A stretch of DNA of 64,000 nt, taken from NCBI GenBank assembly GCA_963839535.1, contig CAWIVF010000011.1, positions 1 to 64,000 on the forward strand, read 5' to 3'. The position numbers and the translations under genes are program-made. Shown piece after piece: positions 1 to 8,811 of the stretch (the first letter of the stretch is position 1; the number at the start of each line of letters is the position of its first letter). The DNA comes from RHKX01 sp963839535. GTDB taxonomy: Bacteria > Actinomycetota > Thermoleophilia > Solirubrobacterales > 70-9. The notes beneath the pieces were generated by a model. The model saw only the letters and a program-made list of their open reading frames with translations, had not been told where the DNA came from and did no database searches.

Positions 1-16
1 CCTGCTCTGGTCCCGT

Positions 17-1777
17 TCAGCCCCGGCGCAGATAGAACTCGTGGCGTTCGCTGATTTCCCCGCCGCTGGCGGCCGCGAAGATGACCCTCGGGTTGACGTT
101 GAGTCGCCCCGTGCGCCGCAGTCGCCTGGAACCCCGGCGACGCGGAACGATCTGCAGCTCGGCTGAGCCTGCTTCGCTCAACTCGATCGGGCCGTCGGCC
201 CTGACCTTCCTGGTCCTCGCGACCCGAAGCGTCCCGCCGACGTTGGTCACGACGGTGAGGGTCGCGGTGCCCGTGGCGCGGTCCCGCTCGAGGCCGGTGA
301 TCTCAGTCGGGCGTGGGTGGGGTCGGATCCGGCGTGGCGGAGCACTCACCACGGTGCTCTCGTTTGCATCGTTGCAGGGGCCGGAGACCGGGGCGTTGTT
401 GGCATCGCCCGAGTAGAAGGCGCGCCAGCGGTAGGTCCCGGGCGCGGTTGGGGTGAACGCGGCAGAGGTAGCGGTGCCCGACGTCTGCGCCCCGTTCAGA
501 GTCAGCGGGCGGTTCGACGAAGTGAAGATCACGGTTGTGCAGGTCGGGTCGTCGGGGCCGTAGAGGCGGAACTCGACGGTCCCGGCGCCGGCGCCCGTCA
601 CCGGGTTGACCAGGCCGGTGAGCGTCGCGGTGTCGGTGAGCTGGCCCGAGCCGAGCGTGGTCGGGGCCGAGGCTTGGGTCGTGATCGTCGGCGTCGCCGA
701 ACTCACCACGGTGCTCTCGTTTGCATCGTTGCAGGGGCCGGAGACCGGGCCGTTGTTGGCATCACCCGAGTAGAAGGCGCGCCAGCGGTAGGTCCCGGGC
801 GCGGTTGGGGTGAACGCGGCAGAGGTAGCGGTGCCCGACGTCTGCGCCCCGTTCAGAGTCAGCGGGCGGTTCGACGAAGTGAAGATCACGGTTGTGCAGG
901 TCGGGTCGTCGGGGCCGTAGAGGCGGAACTCGACGGTCCCGGCGCCGGCGCCCGTCACCGGGTTGACCAGGCCGGTGAGCGTCGCTGTGTCGGTGAGCTG
1001 GCCCGAGCCGAGCGTGGTCGGGGCCGAGGCTTGGGTCGTGATCGTCGGCGTCGCCTGGGCGACGGTGGTCCGAGCCGTGCCGATGCCCCCGCCGGTCTGG
1101 CCGAAGTTCGTCCCCGGCATGATGTCGGTGACAGTGGCGAATGCCTTCTGATCGGTCTGGAGACCGGGACTGGCCGGGGTGGAGTCGACCGCCGGCACCC
1201 GGTTGACACTCGTTGTGAAGTCGATCACGCACTGTCTTTGGGCCAGCGTTCCACTCGATGGGCCGAGAACGACCGGTGCATCTGGCGTGAACGCGTACTT
1301 CCCCTGCGCAGGATCGATCAGGGTGATCGTGAAGGTGCGCCCCGCGCAGGCGGTGCCGGCGCGGCCGATTCCCGTAGCACCGGGGACCAGTACCCCGGGA
1401 TCCTGAGAACCGGCTGGGCAGTCGCCGCTGAAGACCTGCGAGCCGCAGCTCGGAACCAGGGTGATATCGGTGACTTGGAAACTGTCGGTCTCGAAGCCGG
1501 TCTCACCGGGACCATTACCCGAGACGTTCGCGATCGTGAGCGACGTCGCCGGGGTAGTGCCAACGGTGACATTCGCGGGTACGGATGGCACCACGCTGAC
1601 ACCAGTGCCGGCCCATGCGGATGAGGCACCACCGAGCAGCACTGCCGCCGTCGCCAAAAGCCCCACGGAGAAACGGCCCGATAGGGATAAGACAGATCGT
1701 CGGGACTCGTGAGACACGCCGAGTCCAGCACGTGCACTCGTCGCGGGCACGCGGAAACGGCGTAGCGGTCGGAACAT
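17..1777 (-). CDS. secreted protein with two near-identical Ig-like repeats
   Basis: About 586 residues. The ATG at 1777 is chosen over an in-frame ATG at 1819 because a GGAGAG ribosome site lies just upstream of it. A hydrophobic stretch ending in SSAWA (about residues 38-56) is a clear signal peptide, so the product is exported. A beta-rich head with paired Cys is followed by two 119-residue modules, each opening with TPTITTQASAPTTLGSGQL, that resemble bacterial Ig-like domains. The tail of about 100 residues is rich in Arg and Thr. No sorting motif or C-terminal membrane anchor is visible, so surface or free secretion cannot be told apart. The function is unknown; adhesion or wall association is a guess. 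Confidence 0.85.
   Translation of the reverse strand: MFRPLRRFRVPATSARAGLGVSHESRRSVLSLSGRFSVGLLATAAVLLGGASSAWAGTGVSVVPSVPANVTVGTTPATSLTIANVSGNGPGETGFETDSFQVTDITLVPSCGSQVFSGDCPAGSQDPGVLVPGATGIGRAGTACAGRTFTITLIDPAQGKYAFTPDAPVVLGPSSGTLAQRQCVIDFTTSVNRVPAVDSTPASPGLQTDQKAFATVTDIMPGTNFGQTGGGIGTARTTVAQATPTITTQASAPTTLGSGQLTDTATLTGLVNPVTGAGAGTVEFRLYGPDDPTCTTVIFTSSNRPLTLNGAQTSGTATSAAFTPTAPGTYRWRAFYSGDANNGPVSGPCNDANESTVVSSATPTITTQASAPTTLGSGQLTDTATLTGLVNPVTGAGAGTVEFRLYGPDDPTCTTVIFTSSNRPLTLNGAQTSGTATSAAFTPTAPGTYRWRAFYSGDANNAPVSGPCNDANESTVVSAPPRRIRPHPRPTEITGLERDRATGTATLTVVTNVGGTLRVARTRKVRADGPIELSEAGSAELQIVPRRRGSRRLRRTGRLNVNPRVIFAAASGGEISERHEFYLRRG
344..1055. repeat. tandem 357-bp direct repeat inside the secreted protein gene
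   Basis: Two copies, 344-698 and 701-1055, are offset by exactly 357 bp (119 codons). Only about three base differences are visible, for example GGGCG versus GGCCG near 384/741 and GCATCGCC versus GCATCACC. This encodes the two Ig-like modules and points to recent duplication or ongoing gene conversion. Confidence 0.95.
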
Positions 1778-1939
1778 TGAGTTCTCTCCAGTTGGTGGCG
1801 TTTCGGCCACCCCTGCCAAGAGAGGACCGCTTCTCTGCGGTCATCATAGACCTCGCTCCGAGGCCACCCATCCGTAGACGCTATGACTCGGGTGCGGGCT
1901 ACGGGCGCAATCCGGCGCCATGCAGAGGCTTCGGCGAAA

Positions 1940-2013
1940 TCGGGGCGACTGGATTTGAACCAGCGACCTTTCGACCCCCAGTCGAATGCGCTACCAAACT
2001 GCGCCACGCCCCG
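1940..2013 (-). tRNA. tRNA-Pro(GGG)
   Basis: A 74-nt cloverleaf reads on the minus strand. The acceptor CGGGGCG pairs with CGCCCCG. The anticodon arm is TTCGA-CTGGGGG-TCGAA, giving anticodon GGG. The T-arm is GCTGG-TTCAAAT-CCAGT and the discriminator is A. CCA is not encoded. Confidence 0.95.
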
Positions 2014-2066
2014 TGCGTGCGGCGGATGATGACTGACCGGGCTGGTCGGCGCGGTCAGGTGCCGAG

Positions 2067-2138
2067 AGCGGGCGACCGGACTCGAACCGGCTCTTTTAGC
2101 TTGGAAGGCTAATGTGCAACCAGGAACACTTCGCCCGC
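2067..2138 (-). tRNA. tRNA-Gly(TCC)
   Basis: A 72-nt cloverleaf on the minus strand. The acceptor GCGGGCG pairs with CGCCCGC. The anticodon arm is TTAGC-CTTCCAA-GCTAA with anticodon TCC. The T-arm is GCCGG-TTCGAGT-CCGGT and the discriminator is T, as usual for glycine. It lies 53 bp from tRNA-Pro on the same strand. Confidence 0.95.
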
Positions 2139-2188
2139 GGCGTGGCCGCGATTATAGGTTCGCCCGGAGCCGCCCCGGGCGACGTGGC

Positions 2189-2783
2189 TCAGCGGCGGTA
2201 GCCGAAGTCCAGCGTGTAGGTGCCGGCCCGAGCGCCGCTCTTGTCCGGTGAGCCCCAGCGGACGCCGACGCCGATGTCGCGGAAGGAGCGGTTGAGGATG
2301 TTGCTCCGGTGCGCCGAGCTGCCCATCCAGGCGTCGACGATCGAGCGCGGCGAGCCGTCGCCGCGCGGACCCCACGCGATGTTCTCGGCGGCGCCCCAGT
2401 TGCAGCCGCATGGGAGGTAGTCCGTCTTCTGGTACCGACCCGGGCAGCGAGGGCTCGCCCGGGCAGACGTGGTCGAAGCAGTCGGTCCTCTGCATGTGCT
2501 CGGAGTGGCGGCTCGCGGCGCCGACGAGGGCCCCGCGTGCCTTCAGCCGATTCAGGCCGCGCTTGGCGCGCTGCTTGTTGACGAGGCAGACGACCAGCCT
2601 CGAGGCGGTCTTGCTGGAGATCTGCCTGGGGGCGCTGTCGGCGCCCGGGCAGGACGCGGCGGAGGCGGTCGCCGGCCCAGGAAGCGGGGACGGACCGCCG
2701 ACGGCGGCCAGGAGGAACAGGAGGAAAGTCAGCGCCAGCGCGATCGCGGCGGCGGAGGGCTTTGGAAGGGGGAGAGTTCTCAT
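2189..2783 (-). pseudogene. secreted CAP-domain (SCP/PR1-like) protein, frameshifted
   Basis: The ATG at 2783 is preceded by GAGAGG. A signal peptide (hydrophobic run, ATASAA) is followed by the start of a CAP domain: VNKQRAKRGL, then HSEHMQRTDCFDHVCPGE. Near 2440 the frame breaks. One base removed after CTGCCCGGG restores TDYLPCGCNWGAAENIAWG, then AHRSNILNRSFRDIGVGVRWG and the stop at 2189. With that repair it is a complete Cys-rich CAP protein of about 198 residues, similar in order and length to the gene at 4169-4739. CAP proteins of bacteria are secreted and mostly uncharacterised. The shift is probably a sequence error, but a real pseudogene cannot be excluded. Confidence 0.8.
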
Positions 2784-2923
2784 GAAAACCTCTCTCATGG
2801 AGCGACCCGGGGGTCGGGGCAGTCGAGCGGAACGGGAAGTATTAGCGAACCGTTAGGACGGGCTGAGCGTCAGACCCGCAAAAAACCCGCTCTTAGCGAC
2901 TTTCCTAGACCGAATCCTGACGC

Positions 2924-4120
2924 TTAGACGGGCCGTTCGAGGGGAATAGGGCCCCTCTTGCCGATCAGCGCGAGCCCGATCGCCCCGGCCCCGGCGATCG
3001 CCGTCATCAGGATGTAGACGGTGTCCGCCCCGGCGGTTTCGAGCAGCCAGCCACCGACCAGCGGTCCGGCCGTGTAGCCGATCGCGAAGACGAGGTTCAG
3101 CCCGCCGTAGGCCAACCCGCGATCGAGCTCGCCGAAGGATTCGTCGAGCCACGGCACGGCGCCGCCGAAGAGGATGCTCTGCCCCACCCCGAAGACGATC
3201 AGGGCGACCGCCGCGCCCGCGAGGGTCGCGAGGCCCGCCAGCAGCAGCCCCGAGATCGCCACGACCGAGGCGCCGGCGAGAACGATCGGCCGCCGCCCGC
3301 GCCGATCCCCCGCGCCTCCCGCGATCGGCGAGGCGATCGCGTCGAGCGCCGCCGCCAGGGCGAAGAGCAGCCCGATGGTGGTGGCCGTCGCGCCGAGCCG
3401 CCGGTCGAGGTCGAGCGGCAGGGTGAAGTCGATCATCCCGATGAACGCGGCGCCGGCCACCGCGGCGAGGGCCGGCACGGCGGCGCGCGGCTGCAGCAGC
3501 ACCTCGGCGATGCTGCGCTCCGGAGCGGCCGCGGCCGCGGCGGGCCTGCCCCGCGGGATGATCGCGGCCCCCGCCGCCAGCATCGTCGCGGCGATCGCGG
3601 TCACGGCGAGGAACGGAGCCGCGAACGAGATCGATCCGCCGATGATCCCGCCGAGCGCGGGGCCCGCAATCGCGCCGAAGCTGTTGGCTGCCAGGGCGAA
3701 CCCGATCGCCTCCCCCTTGCGCCCGGGGCGCGCCAGGTCGGAGACGAGCGCCAGCGCCGCCACCCAGCTCGCGGTCGATCCGAGTCCCTGGACCGCGCGG
3801 CCGAGCAGGAGGACGCCGAGCGAGTCGGTGAACGCGATCAGCAGCGAGCCGAGGCCGGTCAGCGCCAGCCCGCCGAGCAGCAGGGGACGGCGCCCGATCC
3901 GGTCGGCGAGCCTGCCGGTGGGGATCGAGACGACGAGGATCGGAATCGCGTAGGCGGCCAGCGCGAGGCCGAGTGCCGCGTCCCCCGCGCCGGTCCGCTC
4001 CTCGATCTCCGGCAGGAGCGGGGCGATCAGCCCGAGCAGGGCCGTCTCGAGCGCGATCGCACCGATTGCGACCGTGAGAATGGCCCGTCGCGAGCCGCGA
4101 ATCCGGCGGAGGAACGTCAC
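2924..4120 (-). CDS. MFS transporter, 12-TM DHA1 type
   Basis: 398 residues with about twelve hydrophobic segments. The family signature between TM2 and TM3 is present as GRLADRIGRRPLLLGG, and an LGRAVQGLGS stretch follows in TM4, as in drug:H+ antiporters of the major facilitator superfamily. The inner membrane is the expected location and proton-coupled export the likely mode; the substrate cannot be read. It lies between two CAP-domain paralogues on the same strand, which suggests duplication around it rather than a shared pathway. Confidence 0.88.
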   Translation of the reverse strand: MTFLRRIRGSRRAILTVAIGAIALETALLGLIAPLLPEIEERTGAGDAALGLALAAYAIPILVVSIPTGRLADRIGRRPLLLGGLALTGLGSLLIAFTDSLGVLLLGRAVQGLGSTASWVAALALVSDLARPGRKGEAIGFALAANSFGAIAGPALGGIIGGSISFAAPFLAVTAIAATMLAAGAAIIPRGRPAAAAAAPERSIAEVLLQPRAAVPALAAVAGAAFIGMIDFTLPLDLDRRLGATATTIGLLFALAAALDAIASPIAGGAGDRRGRRPIVLAGASVVAISGLLLAGLATLAGAAVALIVFGVGQSILFGGAVPWLDESFGELDRGLAYGGLNLVFAIGYTAGPLVGGWLLETAGADTVYILMTAIAGAGAIGLALIGKRGPIPLERPV

Positions 4121-4168
4121 CCGGCCACGCTACCGAGGCCGATGGGCCCCGACGGCGTGCCCGCCGGG

Positions 4169-4739
4169 CTAGCGGCGGTAGCCGAAGTCGGTCGTGTAGG
4201 TCGCCGAGCCGCGGGCGGTGCCGCGCTCCGGCGTGCCCCAGACGACCCCGATGCCGACGTGCTCGTAGGCGCCGTTGAGGATGTTCGCCCGGTGCTCCGA
4301 GCTGTTCATCCAGGCCTGCATGATGTTCTTGGGCGATGCCGTACACGCGCTCTCCGTAGGCGAGGTTCTCCCCCACGCCCCAGTAGCACCCGCACGGGAG
4401 GTAGTCGGCGCGCTCCATCCGGGAGACGAGCTCGCCCTCGCCGGGACACTGGTGCGCGAAGCACGTGCTGCGGATCATCAGCCGGGTGTGGCGACGCGCC
4501 GCCTTGGTCGCCTCGCCCTGACGGTCGAGGTTGCGGAGGCCGTGGCTGCGGCGCTCGCGGTTGATCAGGCAGAGCATCGCCTTCGAGGCCTGGTGCTTGG
4601 AGAGCTTGGCCGGGTTCGCCTTGGCCGCTCGGCAGCTACTGCCGGAGGCGGAGGCCGATGAGGCGGCGAATGCGGCGAAGAGAGTGGCCGCGATCAGGAG
4701 GGAGATCGCGAGGACCGGGATCCGAAGTGAGAGGCGCAT
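4169..4739 (-). pseudogene. secreted CAP-domain protein, second paralogue, frameshifted
   Basis: The likely start is the ATG at 4739 (MRLSLRIPVLAIS), with another in-frame ATG at 4748. A signal peptide is followed by CAP-domain segments LINRERRSHGL, HTRLMIRSTCFAHQCPGEGEL and DYLPCGCYWGVGENLAYGE. Near 4333 the frame breaks. Dropping one base restores SPKNIMQAWMNSSEHRANIL and HVGIGVVWG, ending at the stop at 4169 with the same DFGYRR tail as the first paralogue. It shares the Cys pattern (CFxHxCPGE, LPCGC) with the copy at 2189-2783 and is separated from it by one MFS gene. The function is unknown; the break looks like a one-base insertion. Confidence 0.8.
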
Positions 4740-4848
4740 ACCCCCCACCTCGGGGGCCTGGGCGCAGACCTTCAGCCCAGGGGCCGATGCATGGACGTGC
4801 GTCGAGCCGGGCTCAGGGCCCGACCACGCCGGAAACCCGCTTGGGAAC

Positions 4849-5133
4849 TCAGATCCCGAGGATCTGGTGCTTCTTCGCCTCGAAGTCCTCGGGGGTGATC
4901 ACGCCGGAGTCGCGCAGCTGAGCGAGCTTCTGCAGCTCCGCGGCGTAATCAGGCTCAGCGGCGGGAGCGGCTGCCGGCGGCGGGGCCTGCTGGTACTCCT
5001 GCGGGGCCTGCTGGGCCTCCTGCTGCGCCCACCTCTGCTGCTGGCGGTGCTGGACCCTCCCGGCGGTGCCCGCGACGACGGCGGTCCGCGCCGCCATGCC
5101 GACGATTCCGGGTCCTCTGCGCATCAACGGCAT
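4849..5133 (-). CDS. SHOCT-domain small protein
   Basis: 94 residues. A short N-terminal segment (MPLMRRGPGIVGMAARTAVV) and a Gln/Ala/Pro-rich linker lead to a C-terminal SHOCT motif, LQKLAQLRDSGVITPEDFEAK, about residues 66-90. SHOCT is a short C-terminal domain thought to mediate oligomerisation. The gene sits 18 bp downstream of a DUF6325 gene on the same strand, a pairing that suggests one transcript. Two other SHOCT proteins occur within 10 kb (9043-10469 and 13301-13699). The precise role is unknown. Confidence 0.85.
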   Translation of the reverse strand: MPLMRRGPGIVGMAARTAVVAGTAGRVQHRQQQRWAQQEAQQAPQEYQQAPPPAAAPAAEPDYAAELQKLAQLRDSGVITPEDFEAKKHQILGI

Positions 5134-5151
5134 GTTCGGTCTCCTCCTCGG

Positions 5152-5595
5152 TCAGTTCTGGGCCAGCGCGAAGTCGCGCGCGGATTGGACGACCTCGTGG
5201 GGCAGCCGCTCGAAGTCGAAGATCTCGCCGCCGGCGTCGCGCATCGCCTGTGCGACCCGCTTCGCCCACAGGTTCTCCCAGATGAGCAGCATCGCCGAGG
5301 AGCCGGGATCGAGCTCCGCCGCGGCGGCCTCGAGGTCCTCCTCGTTGAACATCGCGCTGGACTCGACGCCGAGGCGCTCCAGGCCGGCGCGGGCCTCGGG
5401 CTCGAGATCCAGGATCTCGAACGATCCGGTCTCGCCGTCCTCGTCCTTCGTCACGAAGGTGACGTCGATGAGCCTGATCGTCTCCGACTCGACGAGGTCC
5501 GCAAGCGCGGGCGCGATCTCGCCCTGGAAGCGGCTGCCGGGGAAGGCGACGATGAGGTAGTCGACCGGGCCCAGTTCTTCGGTGGTATCGCTCAT
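5152..5595 (-). CDS. DUF6325 family protein
   Basis: 147 residues from the ATG at 5595 (MSDTTEELGPVDYLIVAFPG). The conserved opening GPVDYLIVAFPG, the central LVESETIRLIDVTFVTKDEDG and the later SSAMLLIWENLWA match the actinobacterial DUF6325 family. The protein is acidic, soluble and has no signal peptide. It is followed by the SHOCT gene at 4849-5133. The function is not known; related proteins are often described as membrane-stress associated, which is weak evidence. An in-frame upstream ATG at 5655 has no support. Confidence 0.8.
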   Translation of the reverse strand: MSDTTEELGPVDYLIVAFPGSRFQGEIAPALADLVESETIRLIDVTFVTKDEDGETGSFEILDLEPEARAGLERLGVESSAMFNEEDLEAAAAELDPGSSAMLLIWENLWAKRVAQAMRDAGGEIFDFERLPHEVVQSARDFALAQN

Positions 5596-5704
5596 GGCGC
5601 CGACGCTAGGCCTCGTACGGAGCACCGGCAATGGGGCAAGCACGAAGGCGGCCACGGATGCCGGCCTCCGCTGAAGGGGCGACCCGCGGGGCTAAGCTCA
5701 ATCG

Positions 5705-6397
5705 GTGGCGGTTCGAGTGGTCCTGGCCGACGACAGCTTCCTCGTCCGCGAGGGGGTGGAGCAGATGCTGGCCGCGGCCGAGAACGTGGAGATCGTCGAA
5801 TCGTGCGGCGACCTCCCGTCGCTCGAGGAGGCCGTCGAACGGCACTCCCCCGACGTGGTCATCACCGACATCCGGATGCCGCCCGGTGAGAGCGACGAGG
5901 GCATCAGGTTCGCGGCCGCGCTCCGCCGGGACCGGCCCGAGGTCGGCGTGGTGGTCCTCAGCCACTACGCGGAGCCGCGCTACGTCCTGCGCCTGTTCGA
6001 GTCCGGCTCCGACGGACGCGCCTACCTGCTCAAGGAACGGATCCACGACCGCGGGCAGCTGGTCGGGGCGATCGAGGCCGTGGCCACCGGCAGCGCGTCG
6101 ATCGACCCCAAGGTCGTCGACGTCCTGATCGAGTCCCGAGCGCGAGCGGAACGTTCACTGCTCGCCGAGCTGACGCCGCGGGAGATGGAGGTGCTGCGCG
6201 CGATCGCCGAGGGCAAGAGCAACGCCGCGATCGCCGACGAGCTCGTGCTCACCAAGCGCGCGGTCGAGAAGCACATCAACGCGATCTTCCTCAAGCTGGG
6301 CTTCACCTACGGTCCCGATTCGGCGAACGTCAGCAAGCGCGTCAAGGCGGCGCTGATCCTGCTGGCCGAGGAGGACCTTCACCCCAAAGCAGGGTGA
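5705..6397 (+). CDS. NarL/FixJ-type response regulator
   Basis: 230 residues from a GTG. The receiver domain has the acidic pair D9/D10, phospho-acceptor D55 (VVITDIRMPP) and conserved K110 (YLLK). The C-terminal LuxR-type HTH runs from about 155 to 215 (LTPREMEVLRAIAEGKSN, then the recognition helix TKRAVEKHINAIFLKLG). This makes it a DNA-binding regulator controlled by phosphorylation. The partner is most likely the HisKA_3 kinase at 6892-8742, with a lone receiver between them. Target genes cannot be inferred. Confidence 0.93.
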   Translation: MAVRVVLADDSFLVREGVEQMLAAAENVEIVESCGDLPSLEEAVERHSPDVVITDIRMPPGESDEGIRFAAALRRDRPEVGVVVLSHYAEPRYVLRLFESGSDGRAYLLKERIHDRGQLVGAIEAVATGSASIDPKVVDVLIESRARAERSLLAELTPREMEVLRAIAEGKSNAAIADELVLTKRAVEKHINAIFLKLGFTYGPDSANVSKRVKAALILLAEEDLHPKAG

Positions 6398-6462
6398 GCG
6401 CACCCCGAGCGCGGGGTGCGTACAGGATGGCCGCGGCACGCCCGGGCTGAAACTCTCCCCGG

Positions 6463-6840
6463 GTGGTTCGCGTAGTCACGGTGGATGACCATGCGCCGTT
6501 TCTGGACGTCGCTCGCGAGCTGCTGCATGCCACCCCCGGCTTCGAGCCGGCGGGCGAGGCCGGGTCGGCCGAGGCGGGGCTGGAGCTCATCGAGGCCGAG
6601 GGTCCCGACCTGATCCTGATCGACGTCCACATGCCGGGGATGAGCGGGATCGAGATGGCCAAGAAGCTGCGGGCGTCCGGATCGAGCTCGGTGGTCGTGC
6701 TGATCTCAGCCCAGGACGTCACCGAGCTGCCGGCGGCCGCGCAGCTCTGCGGCGCCGCGGCGGTGATGAGGAAGCAGGAGCTCGGCAGGGCGACCCTGCG
6801 CAAGCTCTGGGCCGAGCACAGCGATAAGCGTAGGCTATAA
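6463..6840 (+). CDS. stand-alone receiver-domain protein
   Basis: 125 residues from a GTG; a REC domain with no output domain. D8/D9, phospho-acceptor D54 (LILIDVHMPGMSG) and K104 (VMRKQE) are all present, so it should be phosphorylatable. It sits between a NarL-type regulator and a histidine kinase on the same strand. It could compete for phosphate or act through protein contact; CheY-like or phosphate-sink roles are inference. The coding region stops just before 6841, so the lack of an HTH is not due to an obvious frameshift within it. Confidence 0.88.
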   Translation: MVRVVTVDDHAPFLDVARELLHATPGFEPAGEAGSAEAGLELIEAEGPDLILIDVHMPGMSGIEMAKKLRASGSSSVVVLISAQDVTELPAAAQLCGAAAVMRKQELGRATLRKLWAEHSDKRRL

Positions 6841-6891
6841 CTAGATACGTAATCCTGATTCGTCTTTGATCAGGGCAGTTCCCCGAAGGGG

Positions 6892-8742
6892 GTGTCTGCG
6901 ATAGGAGGCGAAGATGCAGAGGAGCATCCACCCGAGCGTGCGGTCGCCCCCCTGTCGGGGCGCGCGGAGATTGCCATCGGCTGCGCCGGGTTCGCGCTTG
7001 CCGTGGGCGCCGCCGCCGTCGGGCTCGCCGATACCGGCGGCGACCACAGGGTCTTCTCCGGCCTCGCCAACGCCATCACCGTCGCGATCCTGTTCGCGGT
7101 CGGGATGATCTCCTGGGCCCACGGCCGGGACGCCCGTTTCGGTCGGCTGCTCGTGATCGCCGGCGCTGGCTGGGCCCTGGTCAGCCTCGCAACCTCGGAC
7201 GTGGCGGCGCTCTACAGCGTCGGCCGCGCGTCGGCATGGGTCTTCGAGGCCTTCCTGATCTATCTCTTCCTCGCGTACCCGCGGGGCGTCCTGGAAACGC
7301 GGGCCGAGCGCGCTGTCGTAGCCGTTGCCGCCGGCGCGCTGGCGGTCCTCTACCTCCCCACCCTCCCCCTGGTGGAGTACTTCCTCACGCCCTCGCCCTA
7401 CTCCATCTGCGGGACCGACTGCCCTGCAAACGCCCTTGCCCTGACGGGCTCTGAGCCGGGGTGGGTCGACGGCTTCGCGAGGCCGCTCGGCGAGTTCCTC
7501 TACGGAGCCGCGTACCTGGCGACGGCGGCGCTGCTGGTGGTCCGCCTCGACCGGGCGAGCCCCCCACTCCGCCGCACCCTCGTACCGGTGACGGCCACGG
7601 CTGCGATCTCCGCCCTGACCGCCTCCCTTTATCTGGCCGCGCGCAACGCCGGCGTCGGCGAAGGGACGCTCGACGCGCTCGGCCACCTCCACAACCTGAT
7701 GCTGCCCGTCACCGCGTTGGGCTTCCTCGCCGGACTGATCCTCTGGCGACTGCACGGGGCGCGAGCGCTCGAGCGACTCGCGCACTCCGCGGAGAGCCGA
7801 GAGTCTCCGGCCCGGCTTCAGGCCCTCCTCGGCGAGGCCCTGGACGATCCTTCGCTGGAGATCCTCTACCGGTTCGACGGTGGGTGGCGCCGCTCCGACC
7901 GCAGCGTCGCCCCCGATCCGACGAGCGCAGGCCAGCACGGCGAGCGGTGCGTGGTCGAGCTGCCGACGGCGGCGATCGTGTGCGATCCCGCGCTGGAGAA
8001 CCAACGAGCCATGGTCGAGGCCGCGGCGGCCTGGGTGACCGTGTCGACCGAGCGGGAGCGCCTGAATCGGCTGGTGAGTGACTCGCTCCGGGACGTCGAG
8101 GAGTCGCGCCACCGCCTCGCCACCGCTGCGGCAGCCGAGCGTCGGCGAATCGAGCGCGACCTCCACGACGGCGCTCAGCAGCGGCTCGTGACCCTGCGCG
8201 TGCAACTCGGCCTGATCGAGGAGGACCTCGAGCAGGATCCGGCGGGCGGGGCGGAACGGCTGCATCAGCTGGGTGCGAGCGTCGAGGCCGTGATCGACGA
8301 CGTCCGGTCCCTCGCGCGTGGCATCTATCCGCCGCTGCTCGCCGATGCCGGGGTCGTGGAGGCGCTGCGAGCGGTGGCGGCGCGCGAGGCGATGACCGTT
8401 CACATCGACGCCGACGAGCCCCGCAGACAACCACTCGAGGTGGAGAGCGCCGTCTACTTCTGCTGCCTCGAGGCGCTGCAGAACGCCGGCAAGCATTCCG
8501 GAGCGTCCTCCGCGTCGATCCGGATCGAATTCAGCGACGAGGAACTGCGGTTCTCGGTGCGCGACGAAGGGCATGGCTTCGACGCAAGCAAGGGCGCTCG
8601 GGGCGCGGGCCTGACCAACATGCACGACCGCCTGGCAGCGGTGGGCGGGCGACTCGAGATCGAGTCGTCCTCGGCCGGGACCTGCGTGCGCGGCACCGTG
8701 CCGACGCAGCCCCAGGCTCAGGCGGTGGCCGAGGCCTGGTGA
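6892..8742 (+). CDS. membrane sensor histidine kinase, HisKA_3 (NarX/DesK-like)
   Basis: 616 residues from GTG 6892. The first 260 residues hold about eight hydrophobic segments, a membrane-embedded sensor. A linker and weak GAF-like region come next. The dimerisation/phosphorylation motif RRRIERDLHDGAQQRLV carries phospho-acceptor H425. The HATPase domain has the N box (LEALQNAGKHS), G1 (DEGHGFD) and G2 (GAGLTNMHDRL). This kinase class pairs with NarL-type regulators, and one lies upstream in the same operon (5705-6397). The signal sensed is unknown. Confidence 0.92.
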   Translation: MSAIGGEDAEEHPPERAVAPLSGRAEIAIGCAGFALAVGAAAVGLADTGGDHRVFSGLANAITVAILFAVGMISWAHGRDARFGRLLVIAGAGWALVSLATSDVAALYSVGRASAWVFEAFLIYLFLAYPRGVLETRAERAVVAVAAGALAVLYLPTLPLVEYFLTPSPYSICGTDCPANALALTGSEPGWVDGFARPLGEFLYGAAYLATAALLVVRLDRASPPLRRTLVPVTATAAISALTASLYLAARNAGVGEGTLDALGHLHNLMLPVTALGFLAGLILWRLHGARALERLAHSAESRESPARLQALLGEALDDPSLEILYRFDGGWRRSDRSVAPDPTSAGQHGERCVVELPTAAIVCDPALENQRAMVEAAAAWVTVSTERERLNRLVSDSLRDVEESRHRLATAAAAERRRIERDLHDGAQQRLVTLRVQLGLIEEDLEQDPAGGAERLHQLGASVEAVIDDVRSLARGIYPPLLADAGVVEALRAVAAREAMTVHIDADEPRRQPLEVESAVYFCCLEALQNAGKHSGASSASIRIEFSDEELRFSVRDEGHGFDASKGARGAGLTNMHDRLAAVGGRLEIESSSAGTCVRGTVPTQPQAQAVAEAW

Positions 8743-8811
8743 CATCCGCACCCGGCGCGCGCGGATGCCGGCACCCTTGCCGCCCCTGGCGGGCGCTGGG
8801 ACCCTGAGCCC

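Noticed and set aside
344..1055. CRISPR-like repeat
   Set aside because: Two long coding repeats in tandem, no spacers; a protein-domain duplication.
2853..4748. One 631-codon gene joining the CAP domain to the MFS region
   Set aside because: The long frame is produced by the frameshift in the second CAP gene running antiphase through the MFS gene; the MFS frame itself is clear.
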